Assembly (NCBI RefSeq): GCF_900099995.1
Contig: NZ_FNCZ01000003.1
Span: 124,001-188,000 of the forward strand
Source: Winogradskyella thalassocola
Lineage (GTDB): Bacteria > Bacteroidota > Bacteroidia > Flavobacteriales > Flavobacteriaceae
DNA: 64,000 bases
Direction: 5' to 3'
Made by a program: the position numbers and the translations under genes. Below are positions 1 through 7,501 of the stretch, in pieces (within the stretch, counting starts at the first letter, position 1; the number at the start of each line of letters is the position of its first letter). The notes beneath the pieces were generated by a model, which saw only the letters and a list, made by a program, of their open reading frames with translations, was not told the origin of the DNA and searched no databases.

Positions 1-1388
1 ATACATCTGCTACCTTACGATGGACAAGCCAATTAAGCGATAAACTGTTTTTTCAAACTTCAGCAATTTATAGCGATTATGATTATGAAGTAGAACTACT
101 TACGTCTGGATCTGAATTTAGCTGGAAATCTAGTATTCTTAACTACAATTTAAAACCTAGATTGCGTTGGTATGTAAGTCCAGGAAATACCTTAACTTCA
201 GGAGTAGATTTTACATACTATAATTTTAACCCTGGAGAGATTGCACCAATTAACAATTCTTCTACTACAGCAGAAAAGTTTCAGGAAAAATTTGCTATTG
301 AAATAGCGCCATATCTGGATTTCGAAACTAAAATATCCGATAATTTAAGTTTACATTATGGCCTTCGCTGGTCTAATTTTCAGCGTATTGGTAAAGAAAA
401 TATCGCAACCTATGCAAATGGAACGCCCCTTACGTACAATTCTACGTTAGATTTGTTTGATGAAAATGAAGCCATTGGAGAAACTAGTTATGAATCGGGA
501 GATGTAATTGAAAGCTTCAATAATTTAGAGCCGCGTGCATCGCTTCGGTATTTGCTGAATGAAACAACTTCACTAAAAGCAAGTTATAATAGAAACTATC
601 AATACCTACATTTAATTTCAAATACCACTTCGGCAACTCCGTTGGATATCTGGGCGCCTAGTGGACCGTACCTGAAACCACAATCGTCAGATCAATATGC
701 AGTAGGTTTGTTTAAAACATTAAAAAACAATGACTACGACTTCAGCGTAGAAGCGTATTATAAAGATTTAAGAAATATAACCGATTTTGTAGATGGCGCA
801 GATTTACTGTTTCAGGAAAATATTGAAACACAAGTTGTGCAAGGAAATGGACGCGCCTATGGGTTAGAGCTTCAGTTTAATAAAAATGTGGGAAAATTAA
901 CGGGTTGGTTAAGTTATACTTTAGCTCGTTCTGAAAGAAAAGTGATAGGAATTAATAATAACGAATATTATCCTTCCAATAACGATCAGACTCATGAGTT
1001 AAGTCTTACAGGAATCTATAAATTTAATAATCGCTGGGATTTTGGAGGAAACTTTGTGTACGGTTCAGGAAAACCAGTGACCTATCCTACAGGCAAATTT
1101 GAACAAAACGGTTTGCTTGTTGCCGATTATGATGGCAGAAATGGTGATAGGTTGCCCGCTTTTCATCGCTTGGACCTTTCAGCAACATTAAATCCTAAAG
1201 AAGGAAAGAATGGCACCTGGATATTTAGTCTTGGAAATGTATATAATAGAAAAAATGCATCGACCATCTTTTTTAGAGAGCGTACAGAAGAAATGAACAA
1301 TATAGATGTACCAACAGGACAAACCGAAGCAAGTAAATTCTCTTTTCTAGGAATTGTACCATCTATTACCTATGAATTCAAATTTTAA
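1..1388 (+). CDS. TonB-dependent receptor, C-terminal part (left end cut by window)
   Basis: The reading frame is open from the first complete codon (position 3) to the stop at 1386-1388, so the start lies outside the window; the in-frame TTG at 162 is internal. What is visible is the C-terminal half of an outer-membrane 22-strand beta-barrel: alternating aromatic/polar strands, motifs such as NLEPRASLRYLLN and YSVGLFKT-like repeats, a plug-distal segment FHRLDLSATLNP, and a terminal phenylalanine as expected for BAM-dependent insertion. The DUF4249 lipoprotein begins 11 bp downstream, a common Bacteroidota pairing with carboxypeptidase-regulatory-like TonB receptors. The substrate cannot be deduced. 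The family call is firm. Confidence 0.9.
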   Translation, partial: TSATLRWTSQLSDKLFFQTSAIYSDYDYEVELLTSGSEFSWKSSILNYNLKPRLRWYVSPGNTLTSGVDFTYYNFNPGEIAPINNSSTTAEKFQEKFAIEIAPYLDFETKISDNLSLHYGLRWSNFQRIGKENIATYANGTPLTYNSTLDLFDENEAIGETSYESGDVIESFNNLEPRASLRYLLNETTSLKASYNRNYQYLHLISNTTSATPLDIWAPSGPYLKPQSSDQYAVGLFKTLKNNDYDFSVEAYYKDLRNITDFVDGADLLFQENIETQVVQGNGRAYGLELQFNKNVGKLTGWLSYTLARSERKVIGINNNEYYPSNNDQTHELSLTGIYKFNNRWDFGGNFVYGSGKPVTYPTGKFEQNGLLVADYDGRNGDRLPAFHRLDLSATLNPKEGKNGTWIFSLGNVYNRKNASTIFFRERTEEMNNIDVPTGQTEASKFSFLGIVPSITYEFKF

Positions 1389-1399
1389 TACCAAACTAT

Positions 1400-2269
1400 A
1401 TGAAAACAATCACAAAACAATATAAGCTTATCGTATTCTTGTGTATTAGCATCCTTACAATTTCCTGTGAGACCGATGTTACTGATGATATTACCATAGC
1501 CGAATCGACCCCAAAACTGGTAATTAATGGTGGTTTAGAACGAAATATAACAAGTCCATTGGCAACACAACAAATAAGGCTTACTACTACGATTAATTTT
1601 TTATCTAATGAACCCAATCCGCCAGTTACAGATGCAACTGTATCTATAACTGATGGAACAGAGACGTGGGTTTTTAGTCATCAGGGAGATGGGTATTATG
1701 CCAATGCAATGATGCCCGTGCTAGATAAAACATACACGATTACTATTGAATGGAATGGAGAAACGTATGAAGGAGCAGACCCGTTAAATGAAGCGCCTAC
1801 ATTCACCAATTTTTATACTGAATTTGAAGAAGAAACTATTTTCTTTACAGGTGGTTATTTTATAAAATTCGACTCTCAGGATCCAGCAGACATTGAAAAT
1901 TATTATTATTACAGAGTCGTAAAAGATGGTGAGTATTTTATTATTCCCGATGCAGGAAATTCATTCAATTTAATAACTTCCGATAAGTTTTTTGATGGGC
2001 AAATGCGCTCGGGAGTAACTCTTAACAGGGAAATAACTTTTGAGCCAGGAGAATTAGCAACGGGGCAACAATTAGGTATATCAGAAGAATATTTTGACTA
2101 TCTTTTCGAACTTTTCACTCAAACGGGTAGTTCAGGAGGTTTTGGTGGGAATCCTCCCCCAGCAACCATTCGAAGTAATGTGATTAACCTAACCACCCCA
2201 AGTAATAGAGCAGTAGGCTATTTCTACTCGGTAGACGTAGAAGAAGGTTCGGTGGTCGTGGAAGAATAG
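1400..2269 (+). CDS. DUF4249 family lipoprotein
   Basis: A 289-residue protein with a type II signal peptide; the lipobox LTISC places the lipidated cysteine at residue 23, so the protein should be anchored in the outer membrane. The rest is beta-rich, resembling the DUF4249 family in size and layout (early motif PKLVINGGLERN, then an Ig-like domain and a YYYYRV strand). DUF4249 proteins are typically encoded directly downstream of a TonB-dependent receptor, as here (11 bp gap), and are thought to act as surface partners of that receptor. The biochemical role is unknown. Assignment to the family rests on sequence resemblance and context. Confidence 0.8.
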   Translation: MKTITKQYKLIVFLCISILTISCETDVTDDITIAESTPKLVINGGLERNITSPLATQQIRLTTTINFLSNEPNPPVTDATVSITDGTETWVFSHQGDGYYANAMMPVLDKTYTITIEWNGETYEGADPLNEAPTFTNFYTEFEEETIFFTGGYFIKFDSQDPADIENYYYYRVVKDGEYFIIPDAGNSFNLITSDKFFDGQMRSGVTLNREITFEPGELATGQQLGISEEYFDYLFELFTQTGSSGGFGGNPPPATIRSNVINLTTPSNRAVGYFYSVDVEEGSVVVEE

Positions 2270-2282
2270 AAAATGTATCCAA

Positions 2283-3317
2283 ATGAATAGAAAACGATTC
2301 TTTTTTTACCTTTTAATAGCTACGCTAGTGTTAGTGGTAAACTTTTTAAAGGATGCTGCAGATGAAACACCGCTTGACCCAGTAAAGTATTTTCCCTACA
2401 TATGTATTATACTGGCTTTTGCATGGAGTATTTATTACTTGCGTTTTTATTTGGTAAAATTGCCTTTTCTGAATAGTCCTCGCCTAAAAAAGAACAATTA
2501 TTATAGGTGGGTATGGCTTTGTTTTATTCTTTTAAAGTCATTTATTTTTTCATATGTTGCAGCGACTATTGCTGAGGTCGCGTCCCCAGGGGAAAGGGAT
2601 GTTTCTATAACAGGCGTATTCTTTTGGGCTACTTTTACAGCTGTATTTTGCATTGTTCTTTTTGTATATATGTTGGAAGCCTTCTTTGAGTCTGAAACCG
2701 AAAAACAAGCGTTTACAATGAAACTAAATGAAATTGAAAACGAACGAACCATAGCGCAATATCACGCATTAAAAAATCAATTAAATCCTCATTTCCTATT
2801 CAATAGTTTTAATAGCTTATATAGCTTAATGACCATAGATATTGAGAAAGCAGAACATTTCTTACAAGAACTTTCTAATGTGTACCGTTACAATCTAGAC
2901 CATAGTGAAGAGTTAGTTGTGTCTCTAAAAAATGAGATGAACCTGATTTACTCCTATATGGAATTACAAAGAATTCGCTTTCGCGAAAGCATAAAAATCA
3001 CATACAATATCAACTCCAACAAGCTCGTTTATTTAGTGCCTCCTATGACGCTTGAGTTGCTAATTGAAAATGCTATAAAACATAACGTTGTAGAGAAAAC
3101 CAGACCATTAATTATTGAGGTGTATACTGACCATGATGCTGTGGTTGTAAAAAATAATTACCAACCTAGAAAAGATGTTAAGCTCAACACATCATTAGGC
3201 ATAGGAAATAAGAACTTAATAAATCAATATAAATTAATACACGATAGTATTCCTACTTTTGAAATAATAGACGATGCCTATGTGGCAAGAATCCCTTTAA
3301 TACAACCGAGTATATGA
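2283..3317 (+). CDS. LytS-type sensor histidine kinase
   Basis: A 344-residue membrane sensor kinase. Four hydrophobic segments lie at about residues 7-22, 38-56, 77-97 and 112-132. They are followed by a short coiled linker and the His_kinase (LytS/YehU) dimerisation motif NQLNPHFLFNSFNSLYSLM, with the phospho-accepting histidine at residue 170. The ATP-binding domain follows (PPMTLELLIENAIKHN, with the N-box asparagines; later a SLGIGNKNL G-box). It overlaps the LytTR regulator gene by 4 nt (ATGA), so the two are translationally coupled and form a two-component pair. The small sensory part gives no clue to the signal. Its position after the receptor/lipoprotein pair could mean shared regulation, but this is inference. 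Confidence 0.92.
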   Translation: MNRKRFFFYLLIATLVLVVNFLKDAADETPLDPVKYFPYICIILAFAWSIYYLRFYLVKLPFLNSPRLKKNNYYRWVWLCFILLKSFIFSYVAATIAEVASPGERDVSITGVFFWATFTAVFCIVLFVYMLEAFFESETEKQAFTMKLNEIENERTIAQYHALKNQLNPHFLFNSFNSLYSLMTIDIEKAEHFLQELSNVYRYNLDHSEELVVSLKNEMNLIYSYMELQRIRFRESIKITYNINSNKLVYLVPPMTLELLIENAIKHNVVEKTRPLIIEVYTDHDAVVVKNNYQPRKDVKLNTSLGIGNKNLINQYKLIHDSIPTFEIIDDAYVARIPLIQPSI

Positions 3318-4063
3318 TTGATGCTATAATAATAGAAGATGAAGATATTGCTGCTATCAAACTGCAAAAGATGATTCAGGAATTAGATCAAGAAATTCAC
3401 ATTAAAAAGATCCTGTCATCAGTTAAAGAGTCTGTAGAATACCTATCTGTAAACACCCCAGATTTGATATTCCTAGATATCAATTTATCTGACGGTAATT
3501 CTTTTGAGATATTCAACCTAATAAACGACATAAAGTCTAAAATAATATTTACAACAGCATACTCAGAATATGCTATCAAAGCCTTTGAACAAAATAGTAT
3601 CGATTATTTACTAAAACCCATTCCTAAAGTATCATTGAGGCGTAGTCTGGAAAAACTTAAAAAATATAGCAATCAAAATGCTCCTGACTATACCAAAATC
3701 TTCTATCATCCTATAGATACTTATAAAAAACGATTTCTGGTAAAAATGAATAATGTTCTTGTGACGATTGAAGTAGATGATATTGCTTACTTATACTCAG
3801 AAGATAAATTAACATTTATCAAAAAAAAGAATAACAAAAGAATTCCTATAGATTACTCTTTAAAAAAATTAGAAGAGATTCTTAATCCTTCACAATTTTA
3901 TCGAGTAAACAGAAAATATATGGTGCATAGAAAAGCGATTTCAAAAATGTACTATTCCTCAAAATCTAAAATCATTTTACATCTAGACCCCACTACAGAT
4001 GAAGAACAAGTGCCTGTCGCCATTGAAAAAACAGGCAAATTTAAAAAATGGTTATCCTACTAA
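3314..4063 (+). CDS. LytTR-family response regulator
   Basis: A 249-residue regulator. Residues 1-120 are a receiver domain with acidic pocket EDED near the N-terminus, phospho-acceptor Asp55 in LIFLDINLSDG, a conserved Thr in IIFTTAYSEYA and Lys in the LLKPIP motif. Residues about 140-245 form a LytTR DNA-binding domain (DIAYLYSEDKLTFI, FYRVNRKYMVH). It overlaps the upstream kinase gene by 4 nt and is surely its partner. LytTR domains bind direct repeats upstream of target genes; no such site was identified. Only 10 bp separate the stop codon from the transposase remnant that follows. Confidence 0.92.
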   Translation: MIDAIIIEDEDIAAIKLQKMIQELDQEIHIKKILSSVKESVEYLSVNTPDLIFLDINLSDGNSFEIFNLINDIKSKIIFTTAYSEYAIKAFEQNSIDYLLKPIPKVSLRRSLEKLKKYSNQNAPDYTKIFYHPIDTYKKRFLVKMNNVLVTIEVDDIAYLYSEDKLTFIKKKNNKRIPIDYSLKKLEEILNPSQFYRVNRKYMVHRKAISKMYYSSKSKIILHLDPTTDEEQVPVAIEKTGKFKKWLSY

Positions 4064-4073
4064 ACTAAGTACG

Positions 4074-4541
4074 TTATACTAGAAGCACCAGAGCTAATAG
4101 AGTTCTTTTTAAAAAAGTAGTAAACTCACTAATTATACTAATTCCTTTTGCTACTAATTTCAAACCCTTGTAACTGCTTTATCTGTGGGTTCATTAAGTC
4201 ATCTACGACGTGTTGTGTGTAGAAATACATTCTTCCTTGGTATTGGAAAATATTGAACAGTAGCTTCTGGGAAGAAACCTTTAGAAAAAAGTTTAGATTT
4301 AATAAATTCCTTAGGAGTCTCGTTCAACTCTGTAAAGTAAAAAACCTCGGGGCAAGCTCACAAGGCATTTTAAGTAACAAACCATTTTATTTCGAGGCAA
4401 GCCTCGGAGCATTTAAATCTCGATTATCGAGTAAAAATGTATTTTTTCATCCTTTATCTCGTGTTTGGTTAAATCAAAATAAGTTACCGGTACTTCAGGG
4501 AATAATAAATTGGCAGCTGAAAATAGAGTGTCTGAGGACAT
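4074..4541 (-). pseudogene. Degenerate ISAon1-family transposase N-terminal-region gene
   Basis: On the minus strand from an ATG at 4541 the frame reads LFPEVPVTYFDLTKHEIK and then KIHFY. There an 87-bp insert (see 4337-4437) breaks it. Past the insert, in the matching frame, it continues TELNETPKEFIKSKLFSKGF and PEATVQYFPIPRKNVFLHTT, ending in RRR followed by a TGA where this family has Trp. After another short frame slip comes LVAKGISIISEFTTFLKR. I recognise this pattern as the short N-terminal ORF found in ISAon1-type elements of Bacteroidota. The DDE catalytic ORF is absent. At least one insertion, one nonsense change and one frame slip make it clearly non-functional. Identification is from memory of the family, not a search. 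Confidence 0.72.
4337..4437. mobile_element. 87-bp miniature palindromic insertion with 7-bp target duplication
   Basis: Positions 4337-4343 and 4431-4437 are identical (GTAAAAA). Removing one copy plus the 87 bp between them (94 bp in all) restores a continuous transposase reading frame across KIHFY/FTELN, so this is a real insertion with target duplication. The insert holds two imperfect direct copies of a roughly 25-bp unit (4345-4372 and 4392-4415). One contains the perfect palindrome CGAGGCAAGCCTCG (4393-4406), and a second palindrome, CTCGATTATCGAG, lies at 4419-4431. It has no coding capacity and would need a transposase supplied in trans. Confidence 0.65.
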
Positions 4542-4571
4542 TGAATTTTTTAAAGCAAAGTTGTCTCAAAT

Positions 4572-4844
4572 TTATCTACCCCACAACTTTTTGTGTTGAG
4601 CCAAAACATCTTCTTTCGGACCTAAACTTCTTGAAATTCTTGCCTCTCCAAAACTAGAACCAAAAGTATAAATTGAATCTTGCTGCTCAAGCAGTAAAAC
4701 ATTTTGTTGATATTTAGAAAGCTCCCAGGCGGTCGAACTTCCCATAAGTCCACCACCAATTACAACAATATCCTCTATGTTTTGTGAATTTTTACAGGAT
4801 ATTAAATTCAATGCAATGACTGATATCAAGATTAGGTTTCTCAT
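4572..4844 (-). pseudogene. Truncated FAD-dependent oxidoreductase (DAO / sarcosine oxidase-like), N-terminal fragment
   Basis: Ninety codons remain. A lipoprotein-type leader (NLISC, cysteine at 17) is followed by a Rossmann dinucleotide-binding motif (VVIGGGLMGSSTAWELS) and the segment FGSSFGEARISRSLGPKED. That order matches the N-terminus of DAO-fold amine oxidases such as monomeric sarcosine or N-methyltryptophan oxidase. Family members run about 370-400 residues, so three quarters of the gene is missing; the frame ends in LWGR just before the transposase remnant. The missing C-terminal part was not found elsewhere in the window. The likely history is insertion of an IS element followed by deletion of both the rest of the IS and the 3' part of this gene. 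Confidence 0.75.
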
Positions 4845-4954
4845 TTTCTTATATTAATGCCAACTGGTTATACAAAGTGTTTTATAACTCAACTCCCACT
4901 AATTGAAAACGATACAAGCTATATCTACTTATTTTTTGTTTGCGTTCATGAAGT

Positions 4955-5548
4955 CTATTTAAAATCTCCAATGACCTCTCCTTCTTTAGCGTTTAATTTT
5001 AGGTCGCTTAGATAGCTTAGAATTTTGCCTTTGCCGTCTACATTGCCTACATATCCATATATGGGTGAGTAGTAGAGTAGGTATTCTTTGTTTTTTCTTT
5101 TATCCTTATTGGTTAGTTGTGTGCAGCGCACTTTAATACAGTTTTTGTATTTTTTTGCAGGTGTTTTAAATTTCTGTTGGTCGGCAATAACTTCATAACT
5201 CCAGCTTTTATCATGTTCTAGCCACTGATCACCCACTTTAGGGTTTACTGGGAGAATAATAGATTCTTCTAAGGTTTTTTTATTGATATGGTAGTAGTTT
5301 TCAGAGCCTTTTCTATAGTAGGTGGTATCTACAGTTCCCCAGCCGTATTTTCGGTATCTGACATAGTATTCCTTGTCTCCAATTGTTTCTTTGTCGTTGT
5401 CAAAAGATTCGAAATAATGGCTGTCACCGTATTTGTAATACTTGGCGCTACTCGCATCTTCAAACAAGGTGATGTAGCCCTTTAAGTCTTGATTTGTGAA
5501 AGAAACGAGTAGGACTGCTAAGATTAGGATGCCGATTATTTTTTTCAT
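4955..5548 (-). CDS. Exported protein of unknown function
   Basis: A 197-residue protein starting with a signal peptide (MKKIIGILILAVLLVSF, then TNQD; no lipobox cysteine). The mature part is hydrophilic, rich in Tyr and Lys, and looks beta-stranded, with motifs such as VNPKVGDQWLEHDKSWSYEV and YLLYYSPIYGYVGNVDGKGK that recall periplasmic or surface proteins which coat or bind. Two cysteines lie close together (NCIKVRC) and could form a disulfide. Family not recognised. It sits 28 bp downstream of the small membrane protein at 5577 on the same strand and may be co-transcribed with it. Confidence 0.7.
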   Translation of the reverse strand: MKKIIGILILAVLLVSFTNQDLKGYITLFEDASSAKYYKYGDSHYFESFDNDKETIGDKEYYVRYRKYGWGTVDTTYYRKGSENYYHINKKTLEESIILPVNPKVGDQWLEHDKSWSYEVIADQQKFKTPAKKYKNCIKVRCTQLTNKDKRKNKEYLLYYSPIYGYVGNVDGKGKILSYLSDLKLNAKEGEVIGDFK

Positions 5549-5576
5549 GTTTTGTGGTTTTTAGTGTAAAATATAT

Positions 5577-5918
5577 TTACTGAGAACTTCCTTTTATCGC
5601 TAAGACAAAATAGCCTAAAGCTGTCAGAATTCCAGCAGAACCAAGTAATAAACCTCCTAAATAAATATATCCTGAATTACCTTGTACAGATTTGATACCG
5701 ACAAACAAGAATATAGTGCTTAATAAAAGGTAAACTATTCCTCTATTTATAGCCTCTTTTCTTATCATTGACCTCACCTTTAAGTAAGTACTTTTAACCT
5801 CGTCTTTAGATAAATTAAATCGCTTACTTGCTTTTTTTATGGTAAAACTCATAAGTTTGAGTTGTAGCATTTCGTCTTTAAGATAGGCTTCTAAGTGATT
5901 GTGTTGTTTTGTGCTCAT
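5577..5918 (-). CDS. Small membrane protein with two C-terminal TM helices
   Basis: A 113-residue protein. Residues 1-58 are charged and helical (SFTIKKASKRFNLSKDEVKS resembles a small helix-turn-helix-like or coiled region). Residues about 61-78 and 84-106 are strongly hydrophobic and should form a hairpin of two membrane helices, with a short glycine-rich turn between them. The C-terminus (AIKGSSQ) is short and polar. I recognise no family. Neighbours on the same strand are exported proteins of unknown function. Confidence 0.6.
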   Translation of the reverse strand: MSTKQHNHLEAYLKDEMLQLKLMSFTIKKASKRFNLSKDEVKSTYLKVRSMIRKEAINRGIVYLLLSTIFLFVGIKSVQGNSGYIYLGGLLLGSAGILTALGYFVLAIKGSSQ

Positions 5919-6006
5919 TGTTGATTGGTTATATACGACAAGATTTATTTCCCCAATGTATATTGCTCGTCTGTTCTGTGTTACTGTACTTCATTCCGTA
6001 AACTAT

Positions 6007-6612
6007 TTATTTTATCTCAAGGGTATTCCATATCATATTAATCAGGTTTTTGCCTATAGAATTTTCCATATCGCTCATTTCCATAGACATGAGTATTAGT
6101 CCTGAGTCTTTTTTACCGACAGAAGCAACTTCGTAAATATTTATTTCGTTTTTATACGTTAATACGGCTTTGTTCACGTTTATTTTTAAGCCAGAATCTA
6201 AGGTTCTTTCGTAATCTTCTCTTACCAATTTAAATCCGTAATTAACACTTTCTTTTGTGACTTCATTAATCATTAATTCATTTAACATGGTGGGATTAAT
6301 ACCAGAATATGTTTGAATAATAAATCCTGAACCTTCCGCTGTCATTAGCATTAATTGTTCAATTTCGCTATCAATAATTGTTTTTCCTACTTTATAGTCC
6401 TTTGGATATTTAAAGTTAAAATAGGGATCTGTGTATACTAAAGTATCTTTTTGCTTTACGTTAAGTTTAATTTTGGTTCCGTTTAAATCTAACTCGTAAT
6501 TTTTATCTAAAGCTATATCATAGGTTTTGCCGTTAATTTCAACTTCATAATCTTCTTGTGCATGGCTTAAGTTTATAAACAGTAAGACTAGAATTAGTAA
6601 TGTATTTTTCAT
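6007..6612 (-). CDS. Exported protein of unknown function
   Basis: A 201-residue protein with signal peptide MKNTLLILVLLFINLSHAQ, probably cleaved after AHA-Q-like residues. The mature domain is a mixed alpha/beta fold with charged strands; FNFKYPKDYKVGKTIIDSEI followed by VREDYERTL looks like PsbP/DUF1795-type periplasmic proteins, but that is only a resemblance. It starts 1 bp after the stop of the 6614 gene on the same strand, so the two almost certainly form one operon. Confidence 0.7.
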   Translation of the reverse strand: MKNTLLILVLLFINLSHAQEDYEVEINGKTYDIALDKNYELDLNGTKIKLNVKQKDTLVYTDPYFNFKYPKDYKVGKTIIDSEIEQLMLMTAEGSGFIIQTYSGINPTMLNELMINEVTKESVNYGFKLVREDYERTLDSGLKINVNKAVLTYKNEINIYEVASVGKKDSGLILMSMEMSDMENSIGKNLINMIWNTLEIK

Positions 6613-6613
6613 A

Positions 6614-7345
6614 TTATTTTTTTAATTTAATATTTCCGATATCGAAGTTTTCAGGTAAATTATTAAAATCCGATTCCGAAATGACGTATTCTCCTTTATA
6701 ATCTTCGTCAAATGTTATTTTATATTTTTTAATTGCATACGAAAAACCAACACCAAACAATTCACCATCGTCAGGTGTTACAGAGTTCGTGGCCGAACTG
6801 TAATTGCTTAATTGAATGCCTTGTGTTAAGTCCTCATTTAACTCAGCGAATGCTTTACCTTCTGGCATAACTCCGCCAATGGTATGCGAATAGCCACCAT
6901 TTTCAGTTACTGTTTTATTGGATGTGTTACTGATTAACTGTTCAAGAATTAGGTAGTGTTGCCCCTCAAATTCTGTTTGTCTTAACCAAAGGCCATTTTC
7001 CATGGGTAATTTCGGAAGCACATTGACTTCAATAGTATTCGTGGTATATGTTTTACCATTAAATTCAAAATCGAATGGTCCGATGTTATATGTTTTTGCT
7101 TTTTCGAATATAATGGCTCTTTCAAAATCTTCTGATGACATCCCGAAAATTGAGCTTGAACGCGTGACATTGATATTCTTTCCTAATTCTTTTTTTAAGT
7201 ACTCATTTAAAAAATCAACGTTAATGGATAAGGTCACTTTTTGTCCAACTCTGGGTTCTGGGTTATCGATTTCGATTTCCAGTTTTTGTTGTGCAATGGC
7301 TTGTAAAGAACAAAGGATTAAAATTAATAGGATGGTTTTTTTCAT
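6614..7345 (-). CDS. Exported BatD-like (oxygen-tolerance-like) protein
   Basis: A 243-residue protein with a signal peptide ending in LQAIAQ. The first mature domain (EIEIDNPEPRVGQKVTLSIN, then GPFDFEFNGKTYTTNTIEVN) has the arrangement of the Ig-like repeats of BatD proteins: a sequence on how quantities flow into a beta-sandwich ending in an xVxVLP strand. BatD proteins are much longer (500-600 residues) and have a C-terminal TM, both absent here, so this is a short relative of that fold, not BatD itself. It is the first gene of an operon with the 6007 gene. Role unknown. Confidence 0.6.
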   Translation of the reverse strand: MKKTILLILILCSLQAIAQQKLEIEIDNPEPRVGQKVTLSINVDFLNEYLKKELGKNINVTRSSSIFGMSSEDFERAIIFEKAKTYNIGPFDFEFNGKTYTTNTIEVNVLPKLPMENGLWLRQTEFEGQHYLILEQLISNTSNKTVTENGGYSHTIGGVMPEGKAFAELNEDLTQGIQLSNYSSATNSVTPDDGELFGVGFSYAIKKYKITFDEDYKGEYVISESDFNNLPENFDIGNIKLKK

Positions 7346-7501
7346 GTGAGTTGGTTTAGGATGGGTTGTGTGTTTGAGGCTTTAGTTTAGTGAATAAATA
7401 TCGAATAGAACCGAGTGCATCGAACCGGTTATTTAAAAACATTACAAGGTTTTTATAAGTATAGTATTGTTATTAATAAATAATATGTTATTAGTAGACT
7501 T

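Noticed and set aside
4253-4657. 134-codon plus-strand frame
   Set aside because: It is antisense to the transposase remnant and oxidoreductase fragment, which show convincing protein similarity on the minus strand; its own product has no recognisable features.
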